DNA of 10,119 bases from Pseudomonadota bacterium. GTDB lineage: Bacteria > Pseudomonadota > Alphaproteobacteria > Rhizobiales > Devosiaceae. Made by a program: the position numbers and the translations under genes. This document shows, one piece after another, positions 1 to 6,161 of the stretch (positions within the stretch are counted from its first letter, which is position 1; each line of letters begins with the position of its first letter). The stretch lies in the NCBI GenBank assembly GCA_023428425.1, contig JAEYYP010000106.1:1-10119 (forward strand). Reading direction: 5' to 3'. Below the pieces are notes generated by a model, which was not told the DNA's origin, made no database searches, and saw only the letters and a list, made by a program, of their open reading frames with translations.

Positions 1-95
1 TAGAGGCGCTGGTCGAAGCCGATGGAGGCGTTGATCTCTTCCATGATGGCGTCGGGTCCGGTCGCAAATCGGCCGCCCCACATGCGGTTGCTCAT
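1..95 (-). CDS. argH: Argininosuccinate lyase, N-terminal 31 residues (partial, runs off window)
   Basis: The reverse strand reads MSNRMWGGRFATGPDAIMEE followed by INASIGFDQRL, the highly conserved N-terminus of argininosuccinate lyase. This cytoplasmic enzyme splits argininosuccinate into arginine and fumarate in the last step of arginine synthesis. The start at 95 is supported by a GGAG at 101-104 with a 5-base gap; a second in-frame ATG at 83 (MWGGRF) lacks that support. Only the first 31 codons are present, so the catalytic residues cannot be checked. It diverges from tlpA with 21 bases between the two start codons, an arrangement I recall as common in Hyphomicrobiales. Confidence 0.9.
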   Translation of the reverse strand, partial: MSNRMWGGRFATGPDAIMEEINASIGFDQRL

Positions 96-116
96 CTCAG
101 CTCCAACGGTAGAAAC

Positions 117-770
117 ATGACCGACCAAGCCCCTTCACCGACCCCGAAGCTGAAACCCCGGCGGGTAGCGGTGATCGCGCTCGGTAGCGCGGCGGTAGCA
201 CTAGTCGCAACCCTCGTCGTTGGCAACTTCATGCCGGCACAGGCGAGCCAGTGCGCGCCGCAGGCGGTGAAGGCCCAGGTCATCGACAGCGCCGCCACCG
301 GCCAGCTCGCGGCGCTGAACGGCACTGGTGCCGGCCGCGGCTATACCGACCTCGCCTTCAGCGACGAAGCGGGAAACAAGATGAGCATCGCCGATTTCGC
401 CGGCAAGAAGCTGCTCGTCAACTTCTGGGCCAGCTGGTGCGTCCCCTGCCGGGAGGAGATGCCCGACCTCCAGGCCCTCGCCGAAAAATACGGCGGCGAC
501 CGCTTCGAGGTCGTGCCGATCAACCTCGATGTCGGCGACAGCGGCCTCGAGAAGGCGAAGAAGTTCCTCGCCGACGAGAACCTGAGCCTGCCGCTCTACC
601 CTGCTCCGTTTCAGGCCTTCCAGCGGCTGCAGCAGGAAGCGGTGACCGTCGGCCTGCCCACCACCGTGCTGCTCGACGAAAAGGGCTGCGAGCTGGGCGT
701 GCTCCAGGGTCCCGCCGTCTGGAACAGCCCCGACGGCCACGCCGTCATCGACGCGCTGCTCGGCGTCTGA
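117..770 (+). CDS. tlpA: TlpA-family membrane-anchored thiol:disulfide interchange protein
   Basis: 217 residues. A short basic N-terminus (KLKPRR, about 11-16) precedes one hydrophobic segment (about 17-37), so the protein is probably anchored in the inner membrane with a periplasmic thioredoxin fold. The active site is WASWCVPCREEMP with Cys108 and Cys111, and the cis-proline loop is GLPTT (Pro181). Two further cysteines, Cys46 after the anchor and Cys191 near the C-terminus, match the extra structural disulfide known in Bradyrhizobium TlpA. By family, it reduces cysteines of periplasmic copper/haem maturation partners, notably for cytochrome oxidase assembly; this role is inferred. ATG117 has only a weak ribosome site (GGTAG), but later starts would remove the anchor. 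The kinase gene follows after one base, so the two are probably co-transcribed. Confidence 0.9.
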   Translation: MTDQAPSPTPKLKPRRVAVIALGSAAVALVATLVVGNFMPAQASQCAPQAVKAQVIDSAATGQLAALNGTGAGRGYTDLAFSDEAGNKMSIADFAGKKLLVNFWASWCVPCREEMPDLQALAEKYGGDRFEVVPINLDVGDSGLEKAKKFLADENLSLPLYPAPFQAFQRLQQEAVTVGLPTTVLLDEKGCELGVLQGPAVWNSPDGHAVIDALLGV

Positions 771-771
771 G

Positions 772-1662
772 ATGAGCCCAATCCTCTGCGTCGGTGCCCT
801 CACCATGGACACCATCTTCCGGCTCGTGTCGCTGCCCGATGGCCCGGGCAAGGTGATCCCGCTCGATGCGGTCGAAGTGGCAGAAGGCATGGCCGCCGCG
901 CAGGCCGCCAGCATCGCCCGGCTCGGCGGCAAGGCGGCCCTCTGGGCCTCGGCCGGTGACGACGCCACCGGTGATCGTCTCGTCGCGCAGATTTCCGGCG
1001 AAGGCGTCGATTGCTCCCGCGTGCGTCGCGTCCCCGGCGGCCGCTCCGGCTTTTCGTCCATCTTCATGGACAAGACAGGCTCGACCATGATCGTGCCGCG
1101 CTACGACCCCGACCTGATGGCCGCTCCCGCCGCCGCGCCCGACCTCACCGGCTTCGCAGCCGTCATGACCGATGTCCGCTGGCCCGGCGCCGCCGCCCTC
1201 GCGCTCGCCGCGGCTCGGGCCGCTGGCATTCCCGCCATCCTCGATGCCGACATGGCCGCGGCCGATATCCTCCACCGTCTGGTGCCGCTCGCCAGCCACA
1301 TCGTCGCCTCGGAATCGGCCGCGAAACTCGTCACTGGCGAGCCGACGCCCGAAGCCGCCGCCCGCGCGCTGCTCGGCACGGCGCAGTTCGTCGCCGTCAC
1401 CGCCGGCGCCGAAGGCTGCTGGTGGTCGGAGGGCGACAGCATCCGCCACACGCCCGCCCCGCGCATTGACGCCATCGACACCCTCGCCGCCGGCGACGTC
1501 TTCCACGCCGCCTTCGCGCTGAAGCTGGTCGAAGGCGCCCCGATGTCCGAAACAATAGCCTTCGCGTCGGCCGCTGCAGCCATCAAGTGCACGCGCTTCG
1601 GCGGCCGGCTGGGCTGCCCGGCGAGGGATGAGGTCGAGGCGTTTCTGGCGAAGCGACCGTAG
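772..1662 (+). CDS. PfkB-family carbohydrate kinase (YihV/sulfofructose-kinase-like)
   Basis: 296 residues, typical for ribokinase/PfkB enzymes, which transfer phosphate from ATP to a sugar or nucleoside hydroxyl in the cytoplasm. The C-terminal signature reads DTLAAGDVFHAAFA, with the presumed catalytic base Asp242. The N-terminal sugar-binding signature is degenerate (EGMAAAQAASIARLGG, about 38-53; usually GG...N). DVRWPGA and IKCTRFGGRLGCP resemble E. coli YihV (sulfofructose kinase), so that subgroup is the best family call. No other sulfoglycolysis gene is visible and the substrate should not be inferred. The consensus GAGD anion-hole motif is AAGD here. The start lies one base after the tlpA stop without a clear ribosome site, suggesting translational coupling. 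Confidence 0.85.
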   Translation: MSPILCVGALTMDTIFRLVSLPDGPGKVIPLDAVEVAEGMAAAQAASIARLGGKAALWASAGDDATGDRLVAQISGEGVDCSRVRRVPGGRSGFSSIFMDKTGSTMIVPRYDPDLMAAPAAAPDLTGFAAVMTDVRWPGAAALALAAARAAGIPAILDADMAAADILHRLVPLASHIVASESAAKLVTGEPTPEAAARALLGTAQFVAVTAGAEGCWWSEGDSIRHTPAPRIDAIDTLAAGDVFHAAFALKLVEGAPMSETIAFASAAAAIKCTRFGGRLGCPARDEVEAFLAKRP

Positions 1663-1664
1663 AA

Positions 1665-1823
1665 CGCCCCCTCCACCAGCCTGCGGCTGGTCCCCCTCCC
1701 CCGCTGTCGCGGTGGGGGAGCAATCGAGCCTCATCGCCTCAACAGCGGCAAACACCAACGTCGCAGTGCTCCTCCACCGCGTAGCGGGGGAGGGGGACCA
1801 TGCGAAGCATGGTGGAGGGGGCG
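1665..1823. repeat. Paired palindromic repeat (REP/BIME-like), two inverted arms of about 57 bp
   Basis: Arm 1 (1665-1722) and arm 2 (1767-1823) are near-identical inverted copies starting CGCCCCCTCCACCA and separated by a 44-base spacer. Each arm carries its own small hairpin: ACCAGCC/GGCTGGT at 1675-1691 and ACCATGC/GCATGGT at 1797-1813. The inner stems differ in sequence, yet both pair perfectly, so the structure appears conserved. The element starts three bases after the kinase stop, between convergent genes, and may form the 3' end of both transcripts. No transposase is nearby; REP-type elements are usually mobilised in trans. Confidence 0.8.
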
Positions 1824-1858
1824 TCCGGCCAGCGCCGTGCCACCCTCAGGCAACCCTG

Positions 1859-2095
1859 TCAGGCCAACCGGTCCACCCGATTGCCCCGCGCCTGCATCCG
1901 CTGCTCGCTTGCCGCTTCCATGTCCGTCACCAGGCGCTCAACCACGCCCGCAGTCGCCACCGTGCCGTCATTGGCCTGCTTCAGCGCCACTTCACGTTCG
2001 AGCTCGGCATGCTTCTTCGCCACCAGCACCTGCGCCTCGCCGAGGCTGCCCGCCTCGCGGAACGCCATCCGGTGAATACTCAGGTCGAGGTTCAT
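1859..2095 (-). CDS. Small hypothetical protein, 78 aa, downstream of a YjfB-like gene
   Basis: I do not recognise a family. The predicted protein (starting MNLDLSIHRMAFREAGSLGE) is soluble, rich in charged residues and alanine, and likely mostly helical, with a possible coiled coil around residues 18-45; it has no signal peptide, membrane segment or cysteine. The gene is supported by a good ribosome site (GGAGAGG, complement of 2100-2106, just before ATG2095) and by lying 30 bases downstream of, and on the same strand as, the YjfB-like gene, suggesting a two-gene operon. Its stop lies 35 bases beyond the palindromic repeat. A spurious frame in GC-rich DNA cannot be fully excluded. Confidence 0.6.
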   Translation of the reverse strand: MNLDLSIHRMAFREAGSLGEAQVLVAKKHAELEREVALKQANDGTVATAGVVERLVTDMEAASEQRMQARGNRVDRLA

Positions 2096-2125
2096 CGGGC
2101 CTCTCCGAACGCTTCAGCTTACAAT

Positions 2126-2311
2126 TCAGGCGAACTTGTCGACCTTGGTCCCCTGGTCGGGAGGGGGCGGCGCCGCGCGAACCTGCTGGTCCAGCCTGAC
2201 CGCAAGGGCCTGCGCCGCTTCATGGTCCTGCTTGATCACGGCAAGCGCAATGCTCTTTGGCGTTCCCGCCGAACGCGACGCCAGCACGGATGCAACGGGG
2301 TCGATATCCAT
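2126..2311 (-). CDS. YjfB-family putative motility protein, 61 aa
   Basis: The start MDIDPVASVLASRSAGTPKS and the end PPPPDQGTKVDKFA match small proteins annotated as YjfB-family putative motility proteins: an MDI... N-terminus, a helical middle containing a conserved AVIKQ-like segment, and a short C-terminal tail. The molecular role is unknown; in some bacteria members are linked to flagellar regulons. The frame stays open upstream to about 2491, but that part runs into repeat DNA and has no family similarity, so ATG2311 is chosen. The ribosome site is poor (GCGGG directly before the ATG). No flagellar gene lies in the window. Confidence 0.7.
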   Translation of the reverse strand: MDIDPVASVLASRSAGTPKSIALAVIKQDHEAAQALAVRLDQQVRAAPPPPDQGTKVDKFA

Positions 2312-2496
2312 CCCGCGAGTGTATGACCGGGAAGTAAACGAATGCTTGGAACGATCGCTAAGGTTCGCGCCACACCGTCGCATCCCCCCGCAAGCTTCAC
2401 TACGCTCCCACGACTGGAGGGACATCAGTGGCACAGAGTGGCCACCGACTGCCCTGCCCATTGTGGGGCAATCGTATGGCGAGAGTTCCACTGATC

Positions 2497-2636
2497 ACCT
2501 CCCCCCTTGCGGGAGAGGTAGCGTCGCCAGGAGCGATAGCGACGTGGCAGAGCTGGGAGGGGGGTGTGGCCGAGGCTGGTTCTGACAACCCTGAGCTCGA
2601 TATTGCCCCCTCCCTACCTCCGCGCAAGGGGGAGGG
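2497..2636. repeat. Tandem GC-rich palindromic repeat units
   Basis: The first unit (2497-2566) runs from CACCTCCCCCCTTGC to GGGAGGGGGGTG and encloses a smaller GTCGC...GCGAC palindrome. The second (about 2603-2636) has CCCTCCC at 2608-2614 pairing with GGGAGGG at 2630-2636. Both share the C-run/TTGC/G-run style of the elements at 1665, 4424 and 7377 and resemble rhizobial intergenic palindromes. Exact borders are uncertain. Confidence 0.6.
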
Positions 2637-2685
2637 TGGCCAGTGGCCTGCCCGTGCATAGGCGATAGCCCTGACCTTTTGGGAA

Positions 2686-2706
2686 GGGAGGGACGAGCTC
2701 CCTCCC
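2686..2706 (-). terminator. Hairpin just after the cobalamin adenosyltransferase stop
   Basis: A perfect 7-bp stem GGGAGGG/CCCTCCC with the 7-base loop ACGAGCT lies 4 bases beyond the TAG stop at 2711-2713. On the reverse strand it is followed by TTCCC rather than a clear T-run, so it is a candidate 3' end of the LysR/HIG1/adenosyltransferase message rather than a textbook intrinsic terminator. Confidence 0.45.
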
Positions 2707-2710
2707 GCCC

Positions 2711-3310
2711 CTACCCCTTCGTCACCGCCGCCGCATCCGCGAACTTGCCCGGTGCCCACAGCACGTCGCTCTCGCCATTGGCGTTCGCCACGCGCGCCAT
2801 CACGAACAGCAGGTCACTCAACCGGTTGAGGTAGATGAGCACGGCACCCGAGGTATCCGGCTCCTTGGCCAGCAGCTCCACCACCAGCCGTTCGGCGCGG
2901 CGGGTCACGGTGCGCGCGAGGTGCAGGGCGACCGCCAGCGGCGTCCCCCCCGGCAGCACGAAGCTCCTTAGCGGCTGCAGCCCCTCGTTGTAGTAGTCGA
3001 TCTGCTGTTCCAGCCACTCGGTCTGCGACGGCGTGATGCGCAGCGACTGCGTCCCGCCCTCAGGGTCCTTGCCGGGCGTCGCGAGGTCGCTGCCCAGGTC
3101 GAACAGGTCGTTCTGGATGCGGGCCAGCAGCCGGTCGAGCTTGGGCATCGAGGCGGTGGAGAGCCGGGCCATGCCGATGAAGCTGTTGGCCTCGTCCACC
3201 GTGCCGTAGCACTCGACGCGCAGGTCGTGCTTCATGCGCCGCGGCCCGCGCACCAGCCCTGTCGTGCCGTCGTCGCCGGTCTTGGTGTAGATCTTGTTGA
3301 GCTTGACCAT
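2711..3310 (-). CDS. PduO-type corrinoid (cob(I)alamin) adenosyltransferase
   Basis: 199 residues, full length for the PduO-type Cob_adeno_trans family (PF01923). It transfers the adenosyl group of ATP to cob(I)alamin to make adenosylcobalamin in the cytoplasm. The ATP-binding N-terminus KIYTKTGDDGTTGL is at 6-19 and TVDEANSFIG at 37-46. FVLPGG (117-122) carries the phenylalanine thought to help form four-coordinate cobalamin, and RTVTRRAER (133-141) and LNRLSDLLF (161-169) complete the site. No key residue is missing. The start is supported by GGGAGG about 8 bases upstream. The HIG1 stop and this start share one base (TGATG), implying translational coupling. In many Hyphomicrobiales I recall etfB/etfA downstream; here the gene is followed by repeats instead. 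Confidence 0.93.
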   Translation of the reverse strand: MVKLNKIYTKTGDDGTTGLVRGPRRMKHDLRVECYGTVDEANSFIGMARLSTASMPKLDRLLARIQNDLFDLGSDLATPGKDPEGGTQSLRITPSQTEWLEQQIDYYNEGLQPLRSFVLPGGTPLAVALHLARTVTRRAERLVVELLAKEPDTSGAVLIYLNRLSDLLFVMARVANANGESDVLWAPGKFADAAAVTKG

Positions 3311-3504
3311 CAGCTGGGCCTCCCGAAGAAAAACAGGGCGCCGAGAATCACGACCAGCGCGATGGCCTGCGCGATGACGCGGGCCCGCATCAGTTTCTGG
3401 CTGAGGTTGGCGTTGCCCCCTCGCATCATGTTGAAGAGCCCCATGCCGAGGATGACCGCGACCGCTGCGAGCGCGATGATGGTGACGATGCCGGTGATAT
3501 TCAT
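3310..3504 (-). CDS. Twin transmembrane helix small protein, HIG1 domain
   Basis: 64 residues with two hydrophobic helices (about 4-25 and 43-61) joined by a basic loop reading RGGNANLSQKLMRARVIAQA. This is the HIG1 (hypoxia-induced gene 1, PF04588) pattern. In mitochondria HIG1 proteins associate with respiratory supercomplexes and cytochrome oxidase; the bacterial role is inferred to be similar but is not established. The gene overlaps the LysR stop by four bases (ATGA) and its own stop overlaps the adenosyltransferase start, so it lies in the middle of a tight operon. HIG1 next to the adenosyltransferase is a recurrent alphaproteobacterial neighbourhood in my recollection. Confidence 0.85.
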   Translation of the reverse strand: MNITGIVTIIALAAVAVILGMGLFNMMRGGNANLSQKLMRARVIAQAIALVVILGALFFFGRPS

Positions 3505-4397
3505 TTCGATCTTTCCGCGAGGTAGCGACCGAGCCCCTCGCCTAGCCGGTCATAGATGGCACGAATGCGCCGGCTGGTGAACAGCTCCTTGTGGGTGGTC
3601 AGCCACACTTCGAGCGGCGGCGGCGTGAAGTCCGGCAGCAGCCGGCGCAGCCCCGGCGTCGCCGCCACCAGCGGCCCCTGTGCGAAGCCGATTCCGAGCC
3701 CCGCCTTGATCAGCTCGAAATTGTTGGGCTGGCTGTCGGTGCGCACCTTGAAGTCCGAGCGGCTCAGCTCGTAGCCCATGCGCCGAGCCGCCGCGATCAG
3801 CAGGTCCGAGCGGTCGAAGCCGATGAGGTCGTGCTCCACCAGTTGCTCCGCGCGCTCCGGCACGCCGCGCTGCTGCAGGTAGCGCTCATGCGCCACTGCC
3901 ACGATCGGGATTTCGCCGAGCTTCCGGGTAATCAGCTCGAGCTGCGTCGGCCGGAACATCCGCACCGCGATATCCGCCTCGCGCAGCAGCAGGCTCTCCA
4001 CCGAATCCGACGGCACCAGCTCGATCGCCACCTGCGGAAACGCCTGCCGCAGGTCATACAGCAGCTCCGGCAGCACGTAGTGGCACATCACCGTACTCGA
4101 GGTGATCCGCACCGTTCCCGACAGCGCCGACGTCGCCCCCTCGGCCCGCACCGCCGCCTCGGCCAGCGCATTGCGCGCCGCCTCCACCGGTTCGTAGAGC
4201 CTGAGCGCCGTTTCGGTCGGCTTCAACCCGGTCAGCGTCCGCTCGAACAGCACCGTCCCCAGGCTGGCCTCCAGCGCCTCGATATGCCGCCCCATGGTCG
4301 GTTGGCTGAGGTTGAGCGCCCGCGCCGCCGCCGACAGCGACCCATGCTCCACCACCGCCCCAAAACTGCGCCACAACGACCAATCGGGTTCGGTCAT
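3501..4397 (-). CDS. LysR-family transcriptional regulator
   Basis: 298 residues, standard LysR length. The N-terminal winged helix-turn-helix spans about 6-65, with VVEHGSLSAAARALNLSQPTMGRHIEALE carrying the recognition helix. The effector-binding domain (about 92-295) starts at SGTVRITSS and contains the usual READIAVRMFRP and IKAGLGIGFAQGPLV elements. It is a DNA-binding activator or repressor whose ligand cannot be deduced. Unusually for LysR, no divergent target gene exists: the regulator heads the operon and overlaps HIG1 by four bases. ATG4397 is preceded by AGGA at short spacing. Its 98-base upstream region is largely taken up by a palindromic repeat, and no clear promoter is seen there. 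Confidence 0.92.
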   Translation of the reverse strand: MTEPDWSLWRSFGAVVEHGSLSAAARALNLSQPTMGRHIEALEASLGTVLFERTLTGLKPTETALRLYEPVEAARNALAEAAVRAEGATSALSGTVRITSSTVMCHYVLPELLYDLRQAFPQVAIELVPSDSVESLLLREADIAVRMFRPTQLELITRKLGEIPIVAVAHERYLQQRGVPERAEQLVEHDLIGFDRSDLLIAAARRMGYELSRSDFKVRTDSQPNNFELIKAGLGIGFAQGPLVAATPGLRRLLPDFTPPPLEVWLTTHKELFTSRRIRAIYDRLGEGLGRYLAERSK

Positions 4398-4423
4398 CTG
4401 TCCTGCGTCTCCCTTGCAAGAAT

Positions 4424-4467
4424 CCCCTCATCCGGCTGCCGCCACCTTCTCCCACAAGGGGAGAAGG
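4424..4467. repeat. Rhizobial-type intergenic palindromic repeat
   Basis: The sequence contains CCCCTCATCCGG followed by CCACCTTCTCCC and ends in a 9-bp hairpin, CCTTCTCCC/GGGAGAAGG with a 5-base loop (4445-4467). This closely matches a dispersed repeat I recognise from many Hyphomicrobiales chromosomes. It lies between the stop of the solute-binding protein (4496) and the start of lysR (4397), both on the reverse strand, so it may act as the 3' end of the upstream message. A further GCCA/TGGC inverted repeat lies between it and the stop. Confidence 0.8.
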
Positions 4468-4495
4468 CGACAACTGCCAGCTTGGTGGCCCTGGC

Positions 4496-6106
4496 TTATT
4501 CCTTGCTCACGGCGCCGTAGCGGTCGTCGGAGAAGGTGATGCCGAGGACGACGCCCTTGACGTTCGAGCGCATGGCAACCTTGCGGCTGTCCTGGAACAT
4601 GAACACGAACGGCGAGGTATCGGTGTGGAGGCGCTGCGCCTCGTCGTAGAGCGCCTTGCGCTTGTCGACGTCCTGCTCCTGCACGGCCTGGTTGATGAGA
4701 TCGGAGACCTTGCCCGAATTCCAGCCGAAGCGGTCGGCGAGGTTGCCCTTGGTGCCATCGGGATCGGACGGATCGTGGTTGCCGAACGCCTTGGCGTTGG
4801 AGTGCGGATCGGGATAGTCCGGACCCCAGAGGCCGAACCAGATGTCGAGGTCGTGCGAACGATAGCGATCGAGCCACGGGCCGCCATCGACGACCTGCAG
4901 GTCGAGCTCGACGCCGATCTGGCTCAGCGTGGCCTGCACGGCCTGGGCATAATCAGGATAGGGCGGGACGTTCCAGACGACGGTCTCGAGCTTGATCGGG
5001 GTTGCGACGCCCGACTCGGCGATCAGCGCCTTGGCCTTCTCGATATCGAGCGAGTAGGGGTTGTAGTCGATGCCGCCGCCCAGGAACCCGTCGGGGATCA
5101 TGGTCTGGTGGACCTTGATGGTGCCCTTGCCGATGGTGTCGGCGATGCCCTGGTAGTCGACGCCGTACTTGATGGCCTCGACGACCTTGGGGTTGGAGAG
5201 GGCTTCGTTGCGGACGTTGAGGCCGAAGTAGTAGATGGTCGAAGACACGCCCTCGAGCACCTGCACGTCGGCGTTGCCGGCGATGGCACCAATATCATCG
5301 GGGCCGAGCTTGTTGGCGATGTCGATGTCGCCCTTCTCGAGCGCGAGGCGCTGCGTCGCCGATTCCGGCATGTGCTGCAGGAAGACGCGATCGACGCCCG
5401 GAGCGGTGCCCCAGTAGTTCTCATTGCGGCTGAGCAGGATCGAGACCTTTGGGTCCCACTTGGTCAGCACGTAGGGACCGGAACCGGCCGAGTTCTCGGA
5501 CTTCAGCCAGGCATTGCCGTAGTCGTTCGAGCCGTCGGCGAGGGTGCCTTCGTGCTGCTTGACGATGGCGCTGTCAACGATGCCGCCGGTGAAGGACGAC
5601 AGCACGTAGAGCACGAAGCTCGGCGCGTATTTCTGGTCGACCTCGAAGTGCAGGGTGGTGTCGTCGACCGCCTTGATCTTGTCGTTCACGTTCTCCTTGG
5701 TCAGCCCGAACTGGTTGAGGATGAACGAGATGCGGCTGTCGATCAGGATGACGCGGCGGAGCGAATACTCGGCATCGTGCGCCGTCACCGGATTGCCCGA
5801 GGCGAACTTCGCGTTCGGGTTCATCTTGAAGGTGAAGGTCTTGCCGTCTTCCGACACTTCCCAGCTCTCGGCCAGCACGCCGGTGATCTTGGTCGGATCT
5901 GCCGGATCAAAGCTCACCAGCGGCTGGTAGATCTGCTGGCTGGCCAGCACGCCGCCGACCTCCGACACTTCGGCCGGATCGAGCGTGATGATGTCGTCGA
6001 TGGCGTCGGCAATCACCAACGTATTCTGAGGCGTAGCGGCCACTGCTCCCGACACGGTCATCACCGCGCCGAGGGCTGCCGCGACAAGCGTCCTGTACAA
6101 ACGCAT
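4496..6106 (-). CDS. ABC transporter solute-binding protein, family 5 (peptide/nickel type)
   Basis: 536 residues, typical for SBP_bac_5 (PF00496) periplasmic receptors such as DppA/OppA. The chosen start MRLYRTLVAAALGAVMTVSG gives a clean Sec signal peptide ending near AVA-A (23/24), with GGGAG six bases upstream; an in-frame ATG 33 bases further upstream would lengthen and weaken the signal. No lipobox cysteine is seen. Family features include DPAEVSEVGGVLASQQIYQPL, LAESWEVSEDGKTFTFKMNPNAKF, SGPYVLTKW and DIWFGLWGPDYPDPHSN. Ligands of the family include di/oligopeptides, nickel chelates, opines and glutathione; the sequence does not decide. No permease or ATPase gene follows, so it is an orphan receptor here, co-oriented with the GAF and XRE-cupin genes 56 bases upstream and presumably controlled by them. 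Confidence 0.92.
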   Translation of the reverse strand: MRLYRTLVAAALGAVMTVSGAVAATPQNTLVIADAIDDIITLDPAEVSEVGGVLASQQIYQPLVSFDPADPTKITGVLAESWEVSEDGKTFTFKMNPNAKFASGNPVTAHDAEYSLRRVILIDSRISFILNQFGLTKENVNDKIKAVDDTTLHFEVDQKYAPSFVLYVLSSFTGGIVDSAIVKQHEGTLADGSNDYGNAWLKSENSAGSGPYVLTKWDPKVSILLSRNENYWGTAPGVDRVFLQHMPESATQRLALEKGDIDIANKLGPDDIGAIAGNADVQVLEGVSSTIYYFGLNVRNEALSNPKVVEAIKYGVDYQGIADTIGKGTIKVHQTMIPDGFLGGGIDYNPYSLDIEKAKALIAESGVATPIKLETVVWNVPPYPDYAQAVQATLSQIGVELDLQVVDGGPWLDRYRSHDLDIWFGLWGPDYPDPHSNAKAFGNHDPSDPDGTKGNLADRFGWNSGKVSDLINQAVQEQDVDKRKALYDEAQRLHTDTSPFVFMFQDSRKVAMRSNVKGVVLGITFSDDRYGAVSKE

Positions 6107-6131
6107 GGCAGTCTCCCTGGTTAAGTCCGGT

Positions 6132-6150
6132 GCCGGCACGAACGGCCGGC
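6132..6150 (-). promoter_or_regulatory. Intercistronic hairpin before the solute-binding protein
   Basis: A 6-bp stem GCCGGC/GCCGGC with a 7-base loop lies in the 55-base gap between the GAF gene and the solute-binding protein gene. There is no T-run. Such hairpins can mark a processed 5' end that raises the level of the binding-protein message; this role is inferred. Confidence 0.4.
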
Positions 6151-6161
6151 GGCTTTGGTCG

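Larger units (their letters stand above)
2312..2710. other. 399-base intergenic region filled with GC-rich palindromes, no gene
   Basis: No convincing coding region is seen. The part from about 2312 to 2420 should hold the promoter of the YjfB-like gene, but I could not identify -35/-10 boxes with confidence. The rest is a chain of inverted repeats: ATCAGTGG/CCACTGAT at 2424-2495, a block at 2497-2566 with C-run and G-run ends, CCCTCCC/GGGAGGG at 2608-2636, and GGGAGGG/CCCTCCC at 2686-2706. Frames that appear open on either strand here are composition artefacts. Confidence 0.7.

Noticed and set aside
201..1758. Long reverse-strand open frames opposite tlpA and the kinase
   Set aside because: They are antisense shadows of two genes with clear family motifs, with low-complexity Arg/Gly/Ala-rich translations.
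1665..1823. Palindromic arms as a CRISPR or transposon end pair
   Set aside because: There are only two inverted arms, no regularly spaced direct repeats, and no transposase or cas gene nearby.
2312..2491. N-terminal extension of the YjfB-like frame into the intergenic repeats
   Set aside because: The added residues are encoded by palindromic DNA and have no family similarity; the MDIDP start fits the family length.
4625..6124. A 499-codon open frame on the + strand
   Set aside because: It lies antisense to the well-supported family-5 solute-binding protein; long antisense frames are usual in GC-rich genes and the translation has no recognisable domain.
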